This document shows positions 1 to 16,500 of a stretch of DNA of 64,000 bases, in pieces (the first letter of the stretch is position 1; each line of letters starts with the position of its first letter). The DNA lies in NCBI GenBank assembly GCA_004519485.1, contig CP038119.1, forward strand, positions 248,001 to 312,000. Reading direction: 5' to 3'. A program made the translations under genes and the position numbers. Under the pieces are notes generated by a model that saw only the letters and a program-made list of their open reading frames with translations, did not search any database and had not been told where the DNA came from. Origin of the DNA: Nannochloropsis oceanica (Eukaryota; Sar; Eustigmatophyceae; Eustigmatales; Monodopsidaceae).

Positions 1-293
1 AGAGAGAGGAAACGAGAAAGGAAAAAAAAAAACCAGCAAGAGGATGAAAGCGAAGAAATCAACAAGAGACGAATGAACTGGGCGATCGGTTGCCTTGGTC
101 GTCATGCTTACCTTCCTTCCTTCCTTCCTTCCTTTTTCCTCCTTAAGGGCATGACTGCTCCCTTCCTTCCTCCCTCCCTCCCTCCCTCCCTCCCTCCCTC
201 CCTTCCTCTTCCCTTCCGCCATCGTGTATCTTCTCCATACCACACACTTCCCTCCCTCCCTCGATCATTCCCTCCCTCCCTCCCTACTTGAGC
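1..293. repeat. CCTT/CCCT microsatellite flank
   Basis: Window edge. After a purine-rich start the segment holds a CCTT run (about 112-137), a long CCCT run (about 168-206) and shorter CCCT blocks to 285. It lies just downstream of the PLAC8-like gene on the minus strand. The open frame across it encodes only low-complexity Pro/Ser/Leu and is not a gene. Confidence 0.8.
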
Positions 294-1857
294 CTAAAAG
301 CGATCATTCATTCTGTTAGCCTGAGGGGCCTCAACACCTTTTTTGTGCTGGAAGGCAATCTCGACAGCGGTTTGCGTCTAACGGAGGGAGGGAGGGAGGG
401 GGGAAGGGAGGAGGGAGGGAGAAGTTGGAAGTTGGAGGATGAAATGAAGGGAGAGGGAAACAGGCGACCGATAAATGGAGGAGGCGGCTCCAAGAAGAAA
501 GAAGGAGAGTCGAAAAGGAGAGAAACCATAACCCTCCCTCCCTCCCTCCCTGCCTGCCTCACCTGCATGCAGCCTTGCACGGTGCAGAAGGTGATATGTG
601 CGATATGCCGCAGAATCCGCGCGCCTTCCCTAAGGTCCTCGATACAGATAGAAGCCAGGGAGCAAATGCAGGAGAGGCATTGGATAGCGTTACTGCATCG
701 GACTGCAGGGAGGGAGGCAGCGAGGGAGGGTGAGAGGGAAGGTGGAAAGCAGGACGCTTGAAATATTGACAGGTCTCACATCGCCCTCGACCCTTATCCA
801 AAGAATTATTGGTCTCTTCCTCCCTCCCTCCTTCCCTCCCTCCCTCTCCTCCCTACCGATCTGATAGTCCATCGGGTCCGGATGAATGCTGTACTTGTCC
901 ATCAAGTAATTTCGAGTTGCCGACACGGCGCATGTGAAGCAGCAGGTGGCTTCCAAGCACAGACAGAGGCTTGGGCAAGAGCTTTCACCCACCTCGCCGG
1001 GGCGCATACCGCAGAGGGGGTAATACCTTTTAAAGTGATATATATGTAGGCATGAGTGTGAATGTTTAGGTATACAATGCATGGAGATGGAGGTCAGGAG
1101 AGGGACTCTCATCTACGTTTACTGAGAGAGGGATGACAGGAGAGCGAAGGGATGCTGCTACAGATCATTTTCCGCCTATCTCCTCCCAGGGTACAGCGCA
1201 GAGGGCGGATTGTACAAGGAAGGGATGTATGAGGAAGGACTTTGTCAGTGGATCTGAGGGAGGAATAGCACGATCCATCATGCGTGAATGGGTGATTCGC
1301 GGTACTAGTAGTCACACATGTTGGGAGGTGAAATGCGGTACCACCAATCACTGCGAGAGGCACAACACTAATCATTTTCTCCAAAATGCTATATCTACAC
1401 AATCCCTCTTCAAGTCACTCACCCTTGACAACATTTGTACTCTTCCATCTTCCCCTCCAACGCCCTGTGCCGGTTGATACACGCCACAGGCAAGGGACAT
1501 ACCAACGAGGCTAGGCAGCAGCACGGGTCTGCAATGCAGGTCTTGGCCATGGACACCTGAAATGTGTAGGGATTGTCCGACCGCGCATAGCCGCTTTGGT
1601 GTGTTGTAAGGGAAAAGGGAAGGGAGAGATAGAGTATCGGGTGAAGGGAAAGGGGAGAAAGTATCGGTGTAAAAGAAGGGAGATTTTGGCACTTTAATTT
1701 ACATTTATGCACGTAAAATCAGGTGAAGCACCCCTACACGACCATGTATATACTTTATATTTATAATGCTTTATACAAGCGGGGAACAACTACAACCACC
1801 TAGGCCATGCACGTACGGAATAACGTCGTCGGGGAAACAGAGAAAGCAGATGCTCAT
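294..1857 (-). CDS. PLAC8-like cysteine-rich protein
   Basis: A five-exon model, read from high to low coordinates: 1857-1817, 1593-1423, 1026-857, 702-563, 377-294. It gives about 201 aa and every junction keeps phase. The protein begins MSICFLC and carries the motifs DNPYTFQVSMAKTC, YKCCQGYYPLCGMRPGEV, SCPSLCLCLEATCC, SATRNYLMDKYSI and VRCSNAIQCLSCICS. It ends RMNDRF. Cys-rich proteins with this layout (plant PLAC8-family members resembling At4g23470) are membrane-associated and of unclear function. The match is from memory. Exons 2-5 are well supported by the family pattern. The first exon, only 41 nt, was chosen because its GTACGT donor and phase fit. The introns at 378-562 and 703-856 begin with GGGA-rich and end with CCCT-rich sequence. 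It is divergent from VPS45. Confidence 0.72.
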
Positions 1858-2417
1858 AGTTTCAGACTGCTGAGGGTCGGTAGGGGCGTTGCCTGTGCGG
1901 TTTGAGGACGTGGTTTGTGAGTGAGTGTGGTGGGTGGGCGGCTGTTGGGCTTGAGCTTGATAAATCGCGGAAGGAAGTCTTGTCTGGCGATCGGGCCTTT
2001 TGGACAAAAGGCCTACCAGCACCAACTCCGGGGCCCGCGGAGAATGTCGTCTTGACTGTCCCTGTGCGTGTCTGTGTATCACGTGTGAGTCCGTGGGTTT
2101 TTATAAGAGGCACACACGCAACGTGTCCAAGCGCTTGCCTTAGCCTTCCCCCATCCGTGAAGGAGAGCAAATTATCACGATGGCAACGCCCATGTCCTCC
2201 TCCCCTCCAGCCCCCTTCATCCTCATGCCCACACACGCCTCCTCCGCCTCATATACACGCAGAACAAGCCTGTCAGTTGACTTTGAGTTAGGATCGTTTC
2301 ACCTCTTGTGTCTATGTCCTGTCCCTCTGCTGCATCATCATCACCATGTAAGTCTCACCCTCCTCACCCCGTTCCCATCCCTTGGCAGTAGATAGGTCTG
2401 CAGCAACTCCAGCAGCC
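1858..2417. promoter_or_regulatory. Shared upstream region, PLAC8-like/VPS45
   Basis: About 560 bp between the start codons of two divergent genes, so it should hold both promoters. I see no clear TATA box or other recognised element. The open frames crossing it are low-complexity and lack family features. Confidence 0.45.
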
Positions 2418-2969
2418 ATGACACAGCACGTTCATCAACATCACCCTCCGGTCACCCTGGATGCTATTGCGGCCATTCGGTACGTCTTCATTCGTCCTCC
2501 CTCCCCTTCTGTCTATCGGTCCCTCTTGTCAGCCCGCGTACCCTCCCATCCCCTCCCCTCCCCTCTCTCTGTTCCTAGGTACTACGTGGATCGAATCGTG
2601 TCGAGCATCGAGGGCATGAAAGTCTTGCTGCTGGACGAGGAGACTACGCAGATCGTCTCCACAGTCTACTCCCAGGTGGGTAGGAAGAGAGGGAGGGAAG
2701 GAGGGCGGGTCGATGGAGGGATGAAAAACGCGCGTGCTTTCCCGCACCCCTTGAGGGATATCTTGCGACTACGAAGACGATACCGAGGCTTTGCGATCCC
2801 TCTTTTCAGCACACCTCCCTCCTCCTCACTAACATTTCCCCCTCTCTCTGTTTGAAATCTTAGACGACTATTCTCGAACGTGAGGTGTACCTGGTCGAGC
2901 GCCTTAATCCCGATGTGCCTCACGAGCCTATGATGCACCTGAGGGCGGTTTGCTTCCTCCGACCGACGG
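2418..2969 (+). CDS. VPS45: VPS45, N-terminal part, cut by assembly gap
   Basis: Three exons of a Sec1/Munc18-family protein: 2418-2479, 2579-2675 and 2864-2969. The first runs from ATG to a phase-2 donor. The protein contains GMKVLLLDEETTQIVSTVYS, then TTILEREVYLVERLNPD and HLRAVCFLRPT. These align closely with residues about 1-60 of VPS45, including the GMKVLL.D.ET and HLKAICFLRPT motifs. VPS45 binds syntaxin-type SNAREs and promotes fusion at the trans-Golgi/endosome. The third exon ends at a good donor (GTAAGG). No further exon is found before the gap at 3135. The remaining ~500 residues are missing here, although an orphan piece of the same family lies at 6180-6525. The start could lie slightly upstream. 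Confidence 0.85.
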
Positions 2970-3134
2970 GTAAGGGGAAAGACGACCAGCTGGATAGCAA
3001 GAAGGTGTTAATCGAAGGAAGATATCGTACATAGATGGATTTCAAGTACTAATAACATCAAAAACAAGAATGATGTCTATCTTCTTAAGGAGGGATGGGA
3101 GTGGATCGACCGTTTAGAATGTGATGAATTCCCT
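2970..3134 (+). other. VPS45 intron sequence up to the gap
   Basis: Sequence after the exon 3 donor of VPS45. It has no coding signal that I can recognise. It runs straight into the scaffold gap. Confidence 0.5.
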
Positions 3135-3234
3135 NNNNNNNNNNNNNNNNNNNNNNNNNNNNNNNNNNNNNNNNNNNNNNNNNNNNNNNNNNNNNNNNNN
3201 NNNNNNNNNNNNNNNNNNNNNNNNNNNNNNNNNN
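3135..3234. other. Scaffold gap (100 N)
   Basis: Exactly 100 undetermined bases, the conventional placeholder for a gap of unknown size. VPS45 stops on its left side and a different gene lies on its right. Confidence 0.99.
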
Positions 3235-3300
3235 TTATATCTGTTTGTGTCTGTTTATGACTCTTTATATCTGTTTATGTCTGTCTATATCTGTGGATCA
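3235..3300. repeat. Degenerate tandem repeat next to gap
   Basis: A pyrimidine/TA-rich repeat with a unit close to TATATCTGTTTATGTCTGT, repeated about three times directly after the gap. A repeat of this kind probably caused the assembly break. The flank to 3529 also holds a TATATA run near 3358-3380 and CCCT blocks near 3490-3515, with no gene. Confidence 0.7.
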
Positions 3301-3529
3301 TCTTCATATCCCTTTCTTTTCTTGCTTCCTCTTTGACAGAATATATTCGTCTTCATACATATATATATACATATATATTCATACATGCCTCCTTCAAATT
3401 TCACAGCTGCACAATCCACACACATGCACAATGTCAACACAATCCCTCGCTCTCCATCCGACCTAATACCATAGGAAAGCTCCCAAGCCCGCCCTCCCTC
3501 CCTCCCTCCCTCAATCCCTCCTATTCTGT

Positions 3530-5339
3530 TTAAAATGCCACACTCCTGGCCGTCACCATCCCCAGCACCCGCAGATGTTCCACGTCATTAACGCACCTCG
3601 CCCGAAACACACACTCCTCTGCCTTCCCTCCCTCCCTCTGTCCGTCCGTCCCTCCCTCCCTCCCTACCCCCTCGGCCGCCATCCGCAACGATCGTGGCAA
3701 GAAGGAGGGACTCCAGACCGCACAGAAGGAGGAGGGCGTGACATGGCTCTCCACCGCCTCGCCCCTTCCACCCACCGCTACCCCCTCCTCCTCCTCCTCC
3801 TCCTCCTCCTCCTCCTCCTCCTCCTTATGGACCGAGGGAGGGTAAGCCTCTACTACAGTCAGCGACGCATTGAGCACCCTGTGCGTGGAACGAAAACCGA
3901 ACACCTGCCAAGTGAGGGAGGGAGGGAGGGAGGGAGGGAGGGAGGGAGGGAGGGAGGGAGGGTAAGCCTCTGCTACAGTCAGAGATGCATTGAGCACCCT
4001 GTGCGTGGAACGAAAACCGAACACCTTGCCAAGAGATAAAAGGAGGAAGGAAGGAAGGGAGGGAGGGAGGGAGGGAGGGATACCTTTTGGAGCATCTGCA
4101 ACAGCAAGCCCCCGTGAGACACAACCAGCACCCGCATCGGCCCCCCCTCTCCCCCTGCCGTCTTCCCCTCCCTTCCTCCTCCCCCCTGCCACTTCTTTCC
4201 GCCCGTCCGTCCACGCCTATCCCCTTTCCTGCTTCCTCCTCCTTCTCCTCCTCCTCCTCCTCCTCCTCCTCCTCCTCCTCCTCCTCCTCCTCGTCCTCCT
4301 TTTCCCGCTCCTCCTCCTGCTTGTTCGGCAGCAGCCAACGTGAGGATTCTCTCAACGAAGCGATGGGCCCGAGAGAGGAGGTCGTTCAAGGTCTCGAAAG
4401 GCGGGGCCTGAAACTGATCCACCGAAAGGTGCTGAGGAGGGAGGGAGGGAGGGAGGGTGTGAGGGAAGGAGGGAAGGGAGGGAAGTGAGGGAGACTGCAA
4501 TTGGTTGAGAGGGAAGAGTAAAGAGACTGGGAAGAGCACGAGAGAGGGAGGCAGGGAGGGAGAGAGAGAGGTATAGAAGTGTAAGGATATGCAAACAGGA
4601 CAGGAGGAAGCAAAAGAGATGAATATGGAGGTTGTCATAACGTACCAGTTCACGAGCCGCCTGGGCCGTCACCTCCTTTAACGACAGGGTCAACGATCGC
4701 CCCTCCCGTACCCCCCCCGCGATTTCCCTTAAGTCTTTGTCTAGGGTCACGACGTTGGTGGTGGTGGTGGTGGTGGTGCTGCTGCTGCTGCTGCTACCGC
4801 TGCTGCTGCTACTGCTACTACTACTACTACAGCTCCGACTGTGGGTCGCCTCCCGCTTTCGGCGCTGTTTCCCCTGGAGTTCCTGCACGATGAGCTCGGC
4901 CGTATGCTTCGCTCTGAGGGGGTATGTCATCGAGGTGAGGAGGGAGGGAGGGAGGGAGGGAGGGAGGGAGGGAGGGAGGGAGGGAGGGGAGAAATGTAAG
5001 GGGAGTTGCTTTCCTGAATTGGAAATATTCCCTTCTTCCCGTCCCCCCTCCCCTCTCAAGGCCTTACCTAGTCAGATCACTTGCATATATACCTTGGAAA
5101 AAAGAAGAGACATCGTCCTCCCCTTCTTCTTGGGATCCTGCTTCCTTCCGTAGCCGTCGGCCGACAACAGCTGCTTGTCTCTTTCCCGTCTCGGTGAGAG
5201 GATAATCCCTCTGGCCTTGCAGAACTCCATCCCGGTTGCCCGTGCTTTCTCCGTGGCGCACGATGTAAAATATGACCAGGGGAGGCGTGGCAAGTCTGCT
5301 GGAGGGTGGCGGGAGAAAGGATTGTGGGAAAGGCACCAT
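3530..5339 (-). CDS. Histidine phosphatase (phosphoglycerate mutase-like) family protein
   Basis: Exons from high to low: 5339-5068, 4913-4646, 4431-4084, then a last exon ending at 3530 that can start at 4024 or 3904. All junctions keep phase, giving about 460 or 420 aa. The N-terminal exon holds the catalytic phosphohistidine motif in VRHGESTGNRDGVLQGQRDY, followed by PLTETGKRQA and YASDLTR. Exon 3 holds the second catalytic histidine in VLVVSHGGLLLQML. The C-terminus has RVLNASLTVVEA and VNDVEHL, typical of the fructose-2,6-bisphosphatase/TIGAR/PGAM-like branch. The substrate cannot be told. Exons 2-4 carry poly-Ser, poly-Gly and poly-Glu runs encoded by trinucleotide repeats. The start at 5339 is the nearest ATG ahead of the fold; an extra 5' exon giving a targeting peptide is possible. 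Confidence 0.82.
3840..4026 (-). repeat. 120-bp direct duplication of an intron end plus exon start
   Basis: Blocks 3840-3910 and 3960-4031 are almost identical, with about four differences in some 71 bp. They are separated by a (GGGA)12 run at about 3915-3962. Each block contains a 3' splice acceptor and the first ~20 codons of the last exon of the histidine-phosphatase gene. The period is 120 bp, so either acceptor keeps the reading frame. Confidence 0.9.
4232..4302 (+). repeat. (CTC)n trinucleotide tract inside histidine-phosphatase exon 3
   Basis: A CTC run of about 20 units, read on the minus strand as the GAG/GGA repeat of exon 3. It encodes the poly-Gly stretch in the frame used. A similar CTC run lies at about 3783-3824 in the last exon, encoding poly-Glu. 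Confidence 0.85.
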
Positions 5340-5985
5340 GGGTGGTTACCAGCACCTCGGCCTTTCCTGGGTTACTCGGCAAAGCGAGGCCAGAGTATCA
5401 GCAGGAGTCCAGACGACCCCCAACCTGTTGGTGTGGAGGGAATTTCCGTCTTTTTATGTTAGCGGCCAATTTTAAAGCGGGTGCGTGCTGAGCACGTGCC
5501 AAAAAAGGCTGCAAGGCGTGGAGACGAGACAGCATCCTGTCTGAGAGTGCAGAAGCGACTAACAGCGGACGCAGCTCAGCGAACAAAACAAAAGCATGCT
5601 CTGCAAACAGCAAACGCGACTGACCAGGTCACCAGGATAGTGGCTACGTTTTCTATATCATTTTGGCTTCGTTGTCTAGTTGTCCCTGATTTAATAATTG
5701 ATTAATTGACAGCCCCTTTCGTAATTGGTTAGTCCTGGCAAAGCAAGATGCTGCGGTATTAAGCCGGGCACGATGACGTCACCTTCAATATCTGTACGTC
5801 CTCTATCGCATGCAACCTGCGTCCTCTAGGACATGCATACGAGGGGGAGCCTTCCAACAATAAAATGTTGCATATTCATCCCTTATTTTGGTTCGAGTTT
5901 TTGGATCAGGCAAAGTCCCCGGACGGCCCACACAGGGCCAGGAGGAGAAGGGGAAGGAGGATAAAAGAGGAGGTCAGCGGGAAGG
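5340..5985. other. Intergenic region upstream of the phosphatase
   Basis: No convincing gene. It should contain the phosphatase promoter. A perfect TGACGTCA palindrome, resembling a bZIP/CRE site, lies at 5774-5781. A minus-strand open frame of 71 codons (5398-5613) has an Arg/Ala-rich, presequence-like composition and could be an unplaced 5' exon. Confidence 0.35.
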
Positions 5986-6166
5986 CTACACATAGAGTGT
6001 TCGCATATCTTGCCGCGGTTGACCAAACCGAAGATCATGGGGACGAGCTTCTCCACGGACCATACTCCTGTACACCCGCAGAATGTTACGTGTCCCATTG
6101 CCGTCCCGAGATACGAACTGTTCACAGGTGTCACACCAACAAAGTCCTCGGATGAACCGCCCATGA
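5986..6166 (-). mobile_element. Fanzor/TnpB-like C-terminal fragment
   Basis: A minus-strand frame ending at 5986 reads RGLCWCDTCEQFVSRDGNG, then TRNILRVYRSMVRGEARP. This resembles the C-terminal zinc ribbon and final catalytic Asp block (C..C...RD.NA.RNI) of OrfB/TnpB and eukaryotic Fanzor nucleases, including a following RP. Only this last ~60 residues is visible in one frame and no intact upstream part is present. It is therefore a decayed transposon remnant rather than an active gene. The family call is by motif recall alone and the fragment is short. Confidence 0.4.
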
Positions 6167-6525
6167 CCTCCTCCTCCTCCTCCTCCTCCGATCCCAAGGT
6201 AGAGAGGGAGGGAGGGAGGGAGGGAGGGAGGGAGCCTTGCTTCTACGCCTTGCGTCATTTTCAACCCTTTCCTCCCTCCCTCCCTCCCTCCCTCCCTCCC
6301 TCCCTCCCTCCCTTCCTCCCTCCCTCCCTGGCAGGTCAAGCCCGGGAGCAAGCTTCGCCTCGCCCTCCTCTACTGCCTCCGCTACGAGGACCGGCCCTCC
6401 GACTACCAGCCCCAAAATATCACCTCAATAAAGAGGGCACTGGCACGGCATGGCGTTCCCCCAGATTCTTCCATATCTCGAGGCCGCGAGCTTTTAAAAC
6501 CTTGTGCTGGTTCTGCTCACTAAAA
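6155..6525 (+). pseudogene. VPS45: Orphan VPS45 C-terminal fragment
   Basis: Two plus-strand exon-like blocks join in frame: one ending at 6198 (Ser-rich, then DPK) and one starting at 6335 (VKPGSKLRLALLYCLRYED, then ITSIKRALARHGVPPDSS). The joined DPKVKPGSKLRLALLYCLRYE fits the 'NPKV...RL.MLYALHYE' region of VPS45, about residues 390-440. Similarity ends near 6475 and the frame stops about 50 bases later. The upstream exon loses resemblance before about 6155, where it meets the Fanzor-like fragment. The intron carries GGGA at its 5' end and CCCT at its 3' end. It may be a displaced part of the VPS45 gene, a duplicated pseudogene piece or a misjoin. Confidence 0.55.
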
Positions 6526-7540
6526 CACGAAAGCGAAAGAACCAGGGGACGATATACCAGTACTCCGCCGAAAATTCTGCCTCTATGCAGCTGGCTGCAT
6601 GATAACTCCAATTCGACGGCTTTCTTTGTCTGGGAGAAGGATGAACGAGGAGCAAAAAAATGGTCCTTCACTCGACACAACAAACTTTCATCTCGTGTCC
6701 TTTGCAATTTGTTTGGTACTTGTTGATTGTAGTTGTGTTAATCACCCTTTCGGTTTTCATTATGCACACTAAACATTTGCAATTCTTCCCACTCATCTTT
6801 TTCTTCTCTCTGTGATTGTCCACCCCTGTGGATCCCATCCCTCAAACCTGCAGTCCACCCTTGAGCGCCCATCCCTTAAGCCCTGCATGTCATCCTTTAG
6901 AGCCTAACCTTTCAATGCTATTTTCTACTCCTTAATACCTACCCCTTCAACCCTGTGTGTGCTACTTTCTGTTCCCAAAATTTACTCCTCTCCCCTCGTC
7001 CATCCCCCCCCTCCGCTTCTAATTATCCTAAACTCATCGTATATATACACTTAAAGTTCAAGTGGTCAATCACGCGCTCTATAATAAATGCATCTCAATA
7101 CGTTATGCATCCCAAGATATGCATTCTCTATTGATTGTCTCAGGCCAAAGGGACACCTTATTAATTACATTGTCAAAATGATGCACTCACTGGTGTGTAA
7201 AGTGTAAATATCTTCCTCAATCTGGCACTCTCAGTTTTCTCTTTTTCGTTTTCAACTCTTTCGAACCCGTTTCGAATTGTCATTGCTTTTGGTCACCATG
7301 ATGTATATGTATAAGTATAAATATAGGGGTTGCACTCGAATGGGTGTGCGCGTTGTTTGTGTACACATGTGTCGACTTCTGCAACATCTGCTGATGAAGA
7401 CCTTCCCGCGTCTTTGCCAGTCTGATAGATAGATGTCGTTCATATTTCAAGCATAACCCACACTTTCCTTCCTCCTTTCCACCCTTCAATCCATACAACT
7501 CACATCCTCTTTCTTCCTTCCCACCCTCCTACCCTCCTTT
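6526..7540. other. Gene-free stretch downstream of the fusion gene
   Basis: Moderately AT-rich sequence with no convincing coding region. It includes the likely 3' untranslated part of the minus-strand aminotransferase-globin gene. Parts of 6480-6720 may be old Fanzor-related DNA, but I cannot show this. Confidence 0.5.
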
Positions 7541-13585
<6,045 letters not shown>

Positions 13586-16500
13586 CTTTTTCACTTGAGA
13601 ATGAGAAAAAGAGAGATATGGGCTGGTCCGTTGGGCCGATAGCAAAGGAAAGGAAGATGAAGCCTGCCTTGCCCTTGCCCAGGTGAGGGACTTTCTGTGG
13701 AAGAAAGAATGGAGAGGGAGATTGAAAATGAGTGTCCTTGTTGCGGCTGACCTGTTGTCGTGATTGTGGTGATTGTGTGGTTGCGCCGTCGTCGGCAAAT
13801 GCCGTCGTCGTCGTGTGATGCACGCGTGACGTGTGAAAACAGATGTAGACATGCCCACAAGCCACACCGGCCTGACAGGAGGAAGCGATCCCGGCTAAGG
13901 ACAAAGAACGAAAGGAGTTGAGTGAGCAATTAAGCAGGGCTTGATGATTAACAATGCGCCTTTTCCACATGATCACCGCTCCCAGGTTGAAGGGCAACGG
14001 GGTGAATGAGAGCTCCGAACGCGATGCTTTAGAAGCATCTGTTTTTCCCGACAGGCCCGAGCCTGTCAGAATGATGCATCAGAGGGAGAGTTGAGTGACC
14101 ATGGATTAAACGGTGCCATAGATAAGCACGCTAGAAGCTTTCATTTCCCTATAGCCTATCGGCATCACCCCAGCCTCACATGCAGTGGTGTGCGCACCAA
14201 ACGCCTGGACCTCGCTCGTTTTTGTTTGTTGCTCGGGGTTTCAAGAAAAAAGTACGCGAGTGGTACGCAACGGGTGGGCTTTGTTTGTTCTTCATTGAGC
14301 AGGGCATTCTGTCCTATTCTTTGTGGTCATTTTTTGCTGACTGCCCACTCCCTACTCTCTCTACACCGTACACAAATGACTCTGTTCAGCTGTAATGGCC
14401 GCTCATCCGTTCCCTGTCACGCGCGTGGTCTTTTTCCATCAACCAGATGCTGCGCACGAGAACACGCGGCTGAAGCCGGCCGGGCTGGTGGGCAAGTTAG
14501 TCAATATGTTCCCTTTCAAGAGTGTTGAAATGGTGGGCGTTTGGTGCTTTGTCTCAGCCGCTCTGTGGCTAACATAAATGTCCAGCGTGCACTCATGAGG
14601 CAAGATGGAATCTCATTTTTAATTATATTGGATAATTTTTCGGTCTCCAAAATATTTCAACAACCTCAAGGCCCATTCCCCCAACGACTCTCCACAATCC
14701 ACGCATGCGAACACGCAGACATGTGTATCCACACTCTGCCATGGTGGCATCTACAAGAAGATGTAAAGAGCAGTTCAGCCATCACAAATTTGGAGCCGCT
14801 TTGCTGACATCGTATTGACCGTCCCTCCCACCATTGCTTCGCCCCCCCCACTGCCCCGCCTCATCCTCACGGCCATTACGTACGATAAAATCGCCATCAC
14901 CGTGGGTAGGGCCAGCAACCTTGCCTGTGACATACAATGCCTGGGATTCTTGGATTTCTATTTTCTGCCCAGTGATCTGTCGTCAGATGCTCTTTTTGTC
15001 ACAAGGTTGTCAACTGTCACCGTCATCGTCGCATTGACCCGGCTCGGGAGGCGCAGTATCCGCAACGGAGGAGGAAGAATGGATAGGCTGAGGAGGAGTG
15101 ATCGAAGGTTGAATAAGGGATTGAGGTAACCAAGCGGCGTCAGGTCTGCATTCTGTTTCCTATTACACCTTTAGGAAGGAAGGCAACTCAAATAGGTGCG
15201 ATACAGCCAGGCTTGAGTTTTGAGGAGTACAAAATTGAGAAATTGATGGGTCAAAGCTGGTGTGGACTGTCACGGATCGGCAAGCAACACTGAAGGGAGT
15301 AGCTGCGACAACAATATACAGCATGAGAGACTGAGAAAGCAGCTGGAGCAGCAGTATCCCCTGGGTGGAGAGAATTCAACGGCGACGATCACGATAGTCA
15401 CAGCTAAGAGGATCCGAAGAGAGAAACTAGCCAGCTTGCTCGGCATGATTTTGTAGGTAGCTTTTCTTTTTCAATGGAAAACCATTTTTTCCCGGAGCAT
15501 AGCAGCACCATTACCGTCAGCAGTTGCAGCAGCAACAGCAGCTGGAGATAAAGCTGGAGCAGGAAGTATAGCCTGCCATATCACCAACCACAAGCACTCC
15601 CATCAGCTTGCCTTGAGCTCGGGGGGTGTATTTCGATGGTAACTTAGTGTGGAGGTGCGTCAATCTTCGTTCGGCGACAGGTTTCCCATAGGTGTGTCGG
15701 AAAAGGAATGAAAAAAATGTTGAAAATTCTGACAATGCATGATGTATAGTGGATAAAAAAATTCAGATAGCTTATTTGGTGCGCCTTTTTATTTTGTGAG
15801 AAAGAGTTTACAAAGCAAACACACACTCGCTACGATGGGGCTAGGCGACGAGTGTTTATTCCTCTTTCTTTTGCTGCGGCGGAATACCTGGAAAAGGAAA
15901 CAATAAAATCGGGACAACACCCCGAGCTTACCTCTCCTCAAAGTAAATCTATCCCTAATTCCTATTGCAGCGACAAGAGTTCTCGCCCCAACACGGCCCA
16001 GAGAATGGAGCATTTCCAAAAGACAAAAGCCCCTACCAATTGTCCCAAACCTGAGACCTCATGAGATCCCCGCTTTTTGGAAGCCTGGAACGAACAATTT
16101 CTGTAATTTTTATGCTGATAATGCAAATACTTCTATGCGAGGAACCCGTGTTTCAAGCCTCGAGGAGGCGAGTCTTGTTTCCGTTGTAACGCATTTTTGA
16201 ATTCCACCGTTGGAACCCTTCTTTCTGTGTCAGTCTCTGATTATCCTCGTTTCCTAGATTACTGGCCAAAAGCCTGCTGCTACGCCTTTTCTAATAATTT
16301 TATAAAAATTACTTTGAAATGGTGGACGCTACACCCGACCCGACTCTGCCATGCCATGCTCCCTTGACCCTCTACGCCAAGAATGTGAAAGAGGAAGAAG
16401 AGCAGAATGAAGGAGCAGAGCATGAACAGCCAGAAAAAGAGTCGCCGTTTTCGCTTCGGCTAATCATGACCAAGCATAGGGACTATACTTCGGAAGACCC

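Noticed and set aside
100-290. CCCT arrays considered as telomeric or CRISPR-like repeats
   Set aside because: The unit is CCCT/CCTT, not CCCTAA, and there are no unique spacers. The same tract type occurs all over the window, mostly in introns.
5774-5781. TGACGTCA palindrome as a cAMP-response element (also at 21300-21307)
   Set aside because: Two 8-base matches in 64 kb could be chance, and one lies between convergent genes. No regulatory claim is warranted.
15262-15456. Short Gln-rich frame and similar Q-rich snippet near 15520-15560 considered as a gene
   Set aside because: Too short, no splice partners and no family resemblance; possibly decayed repeat-rich coding DNA.
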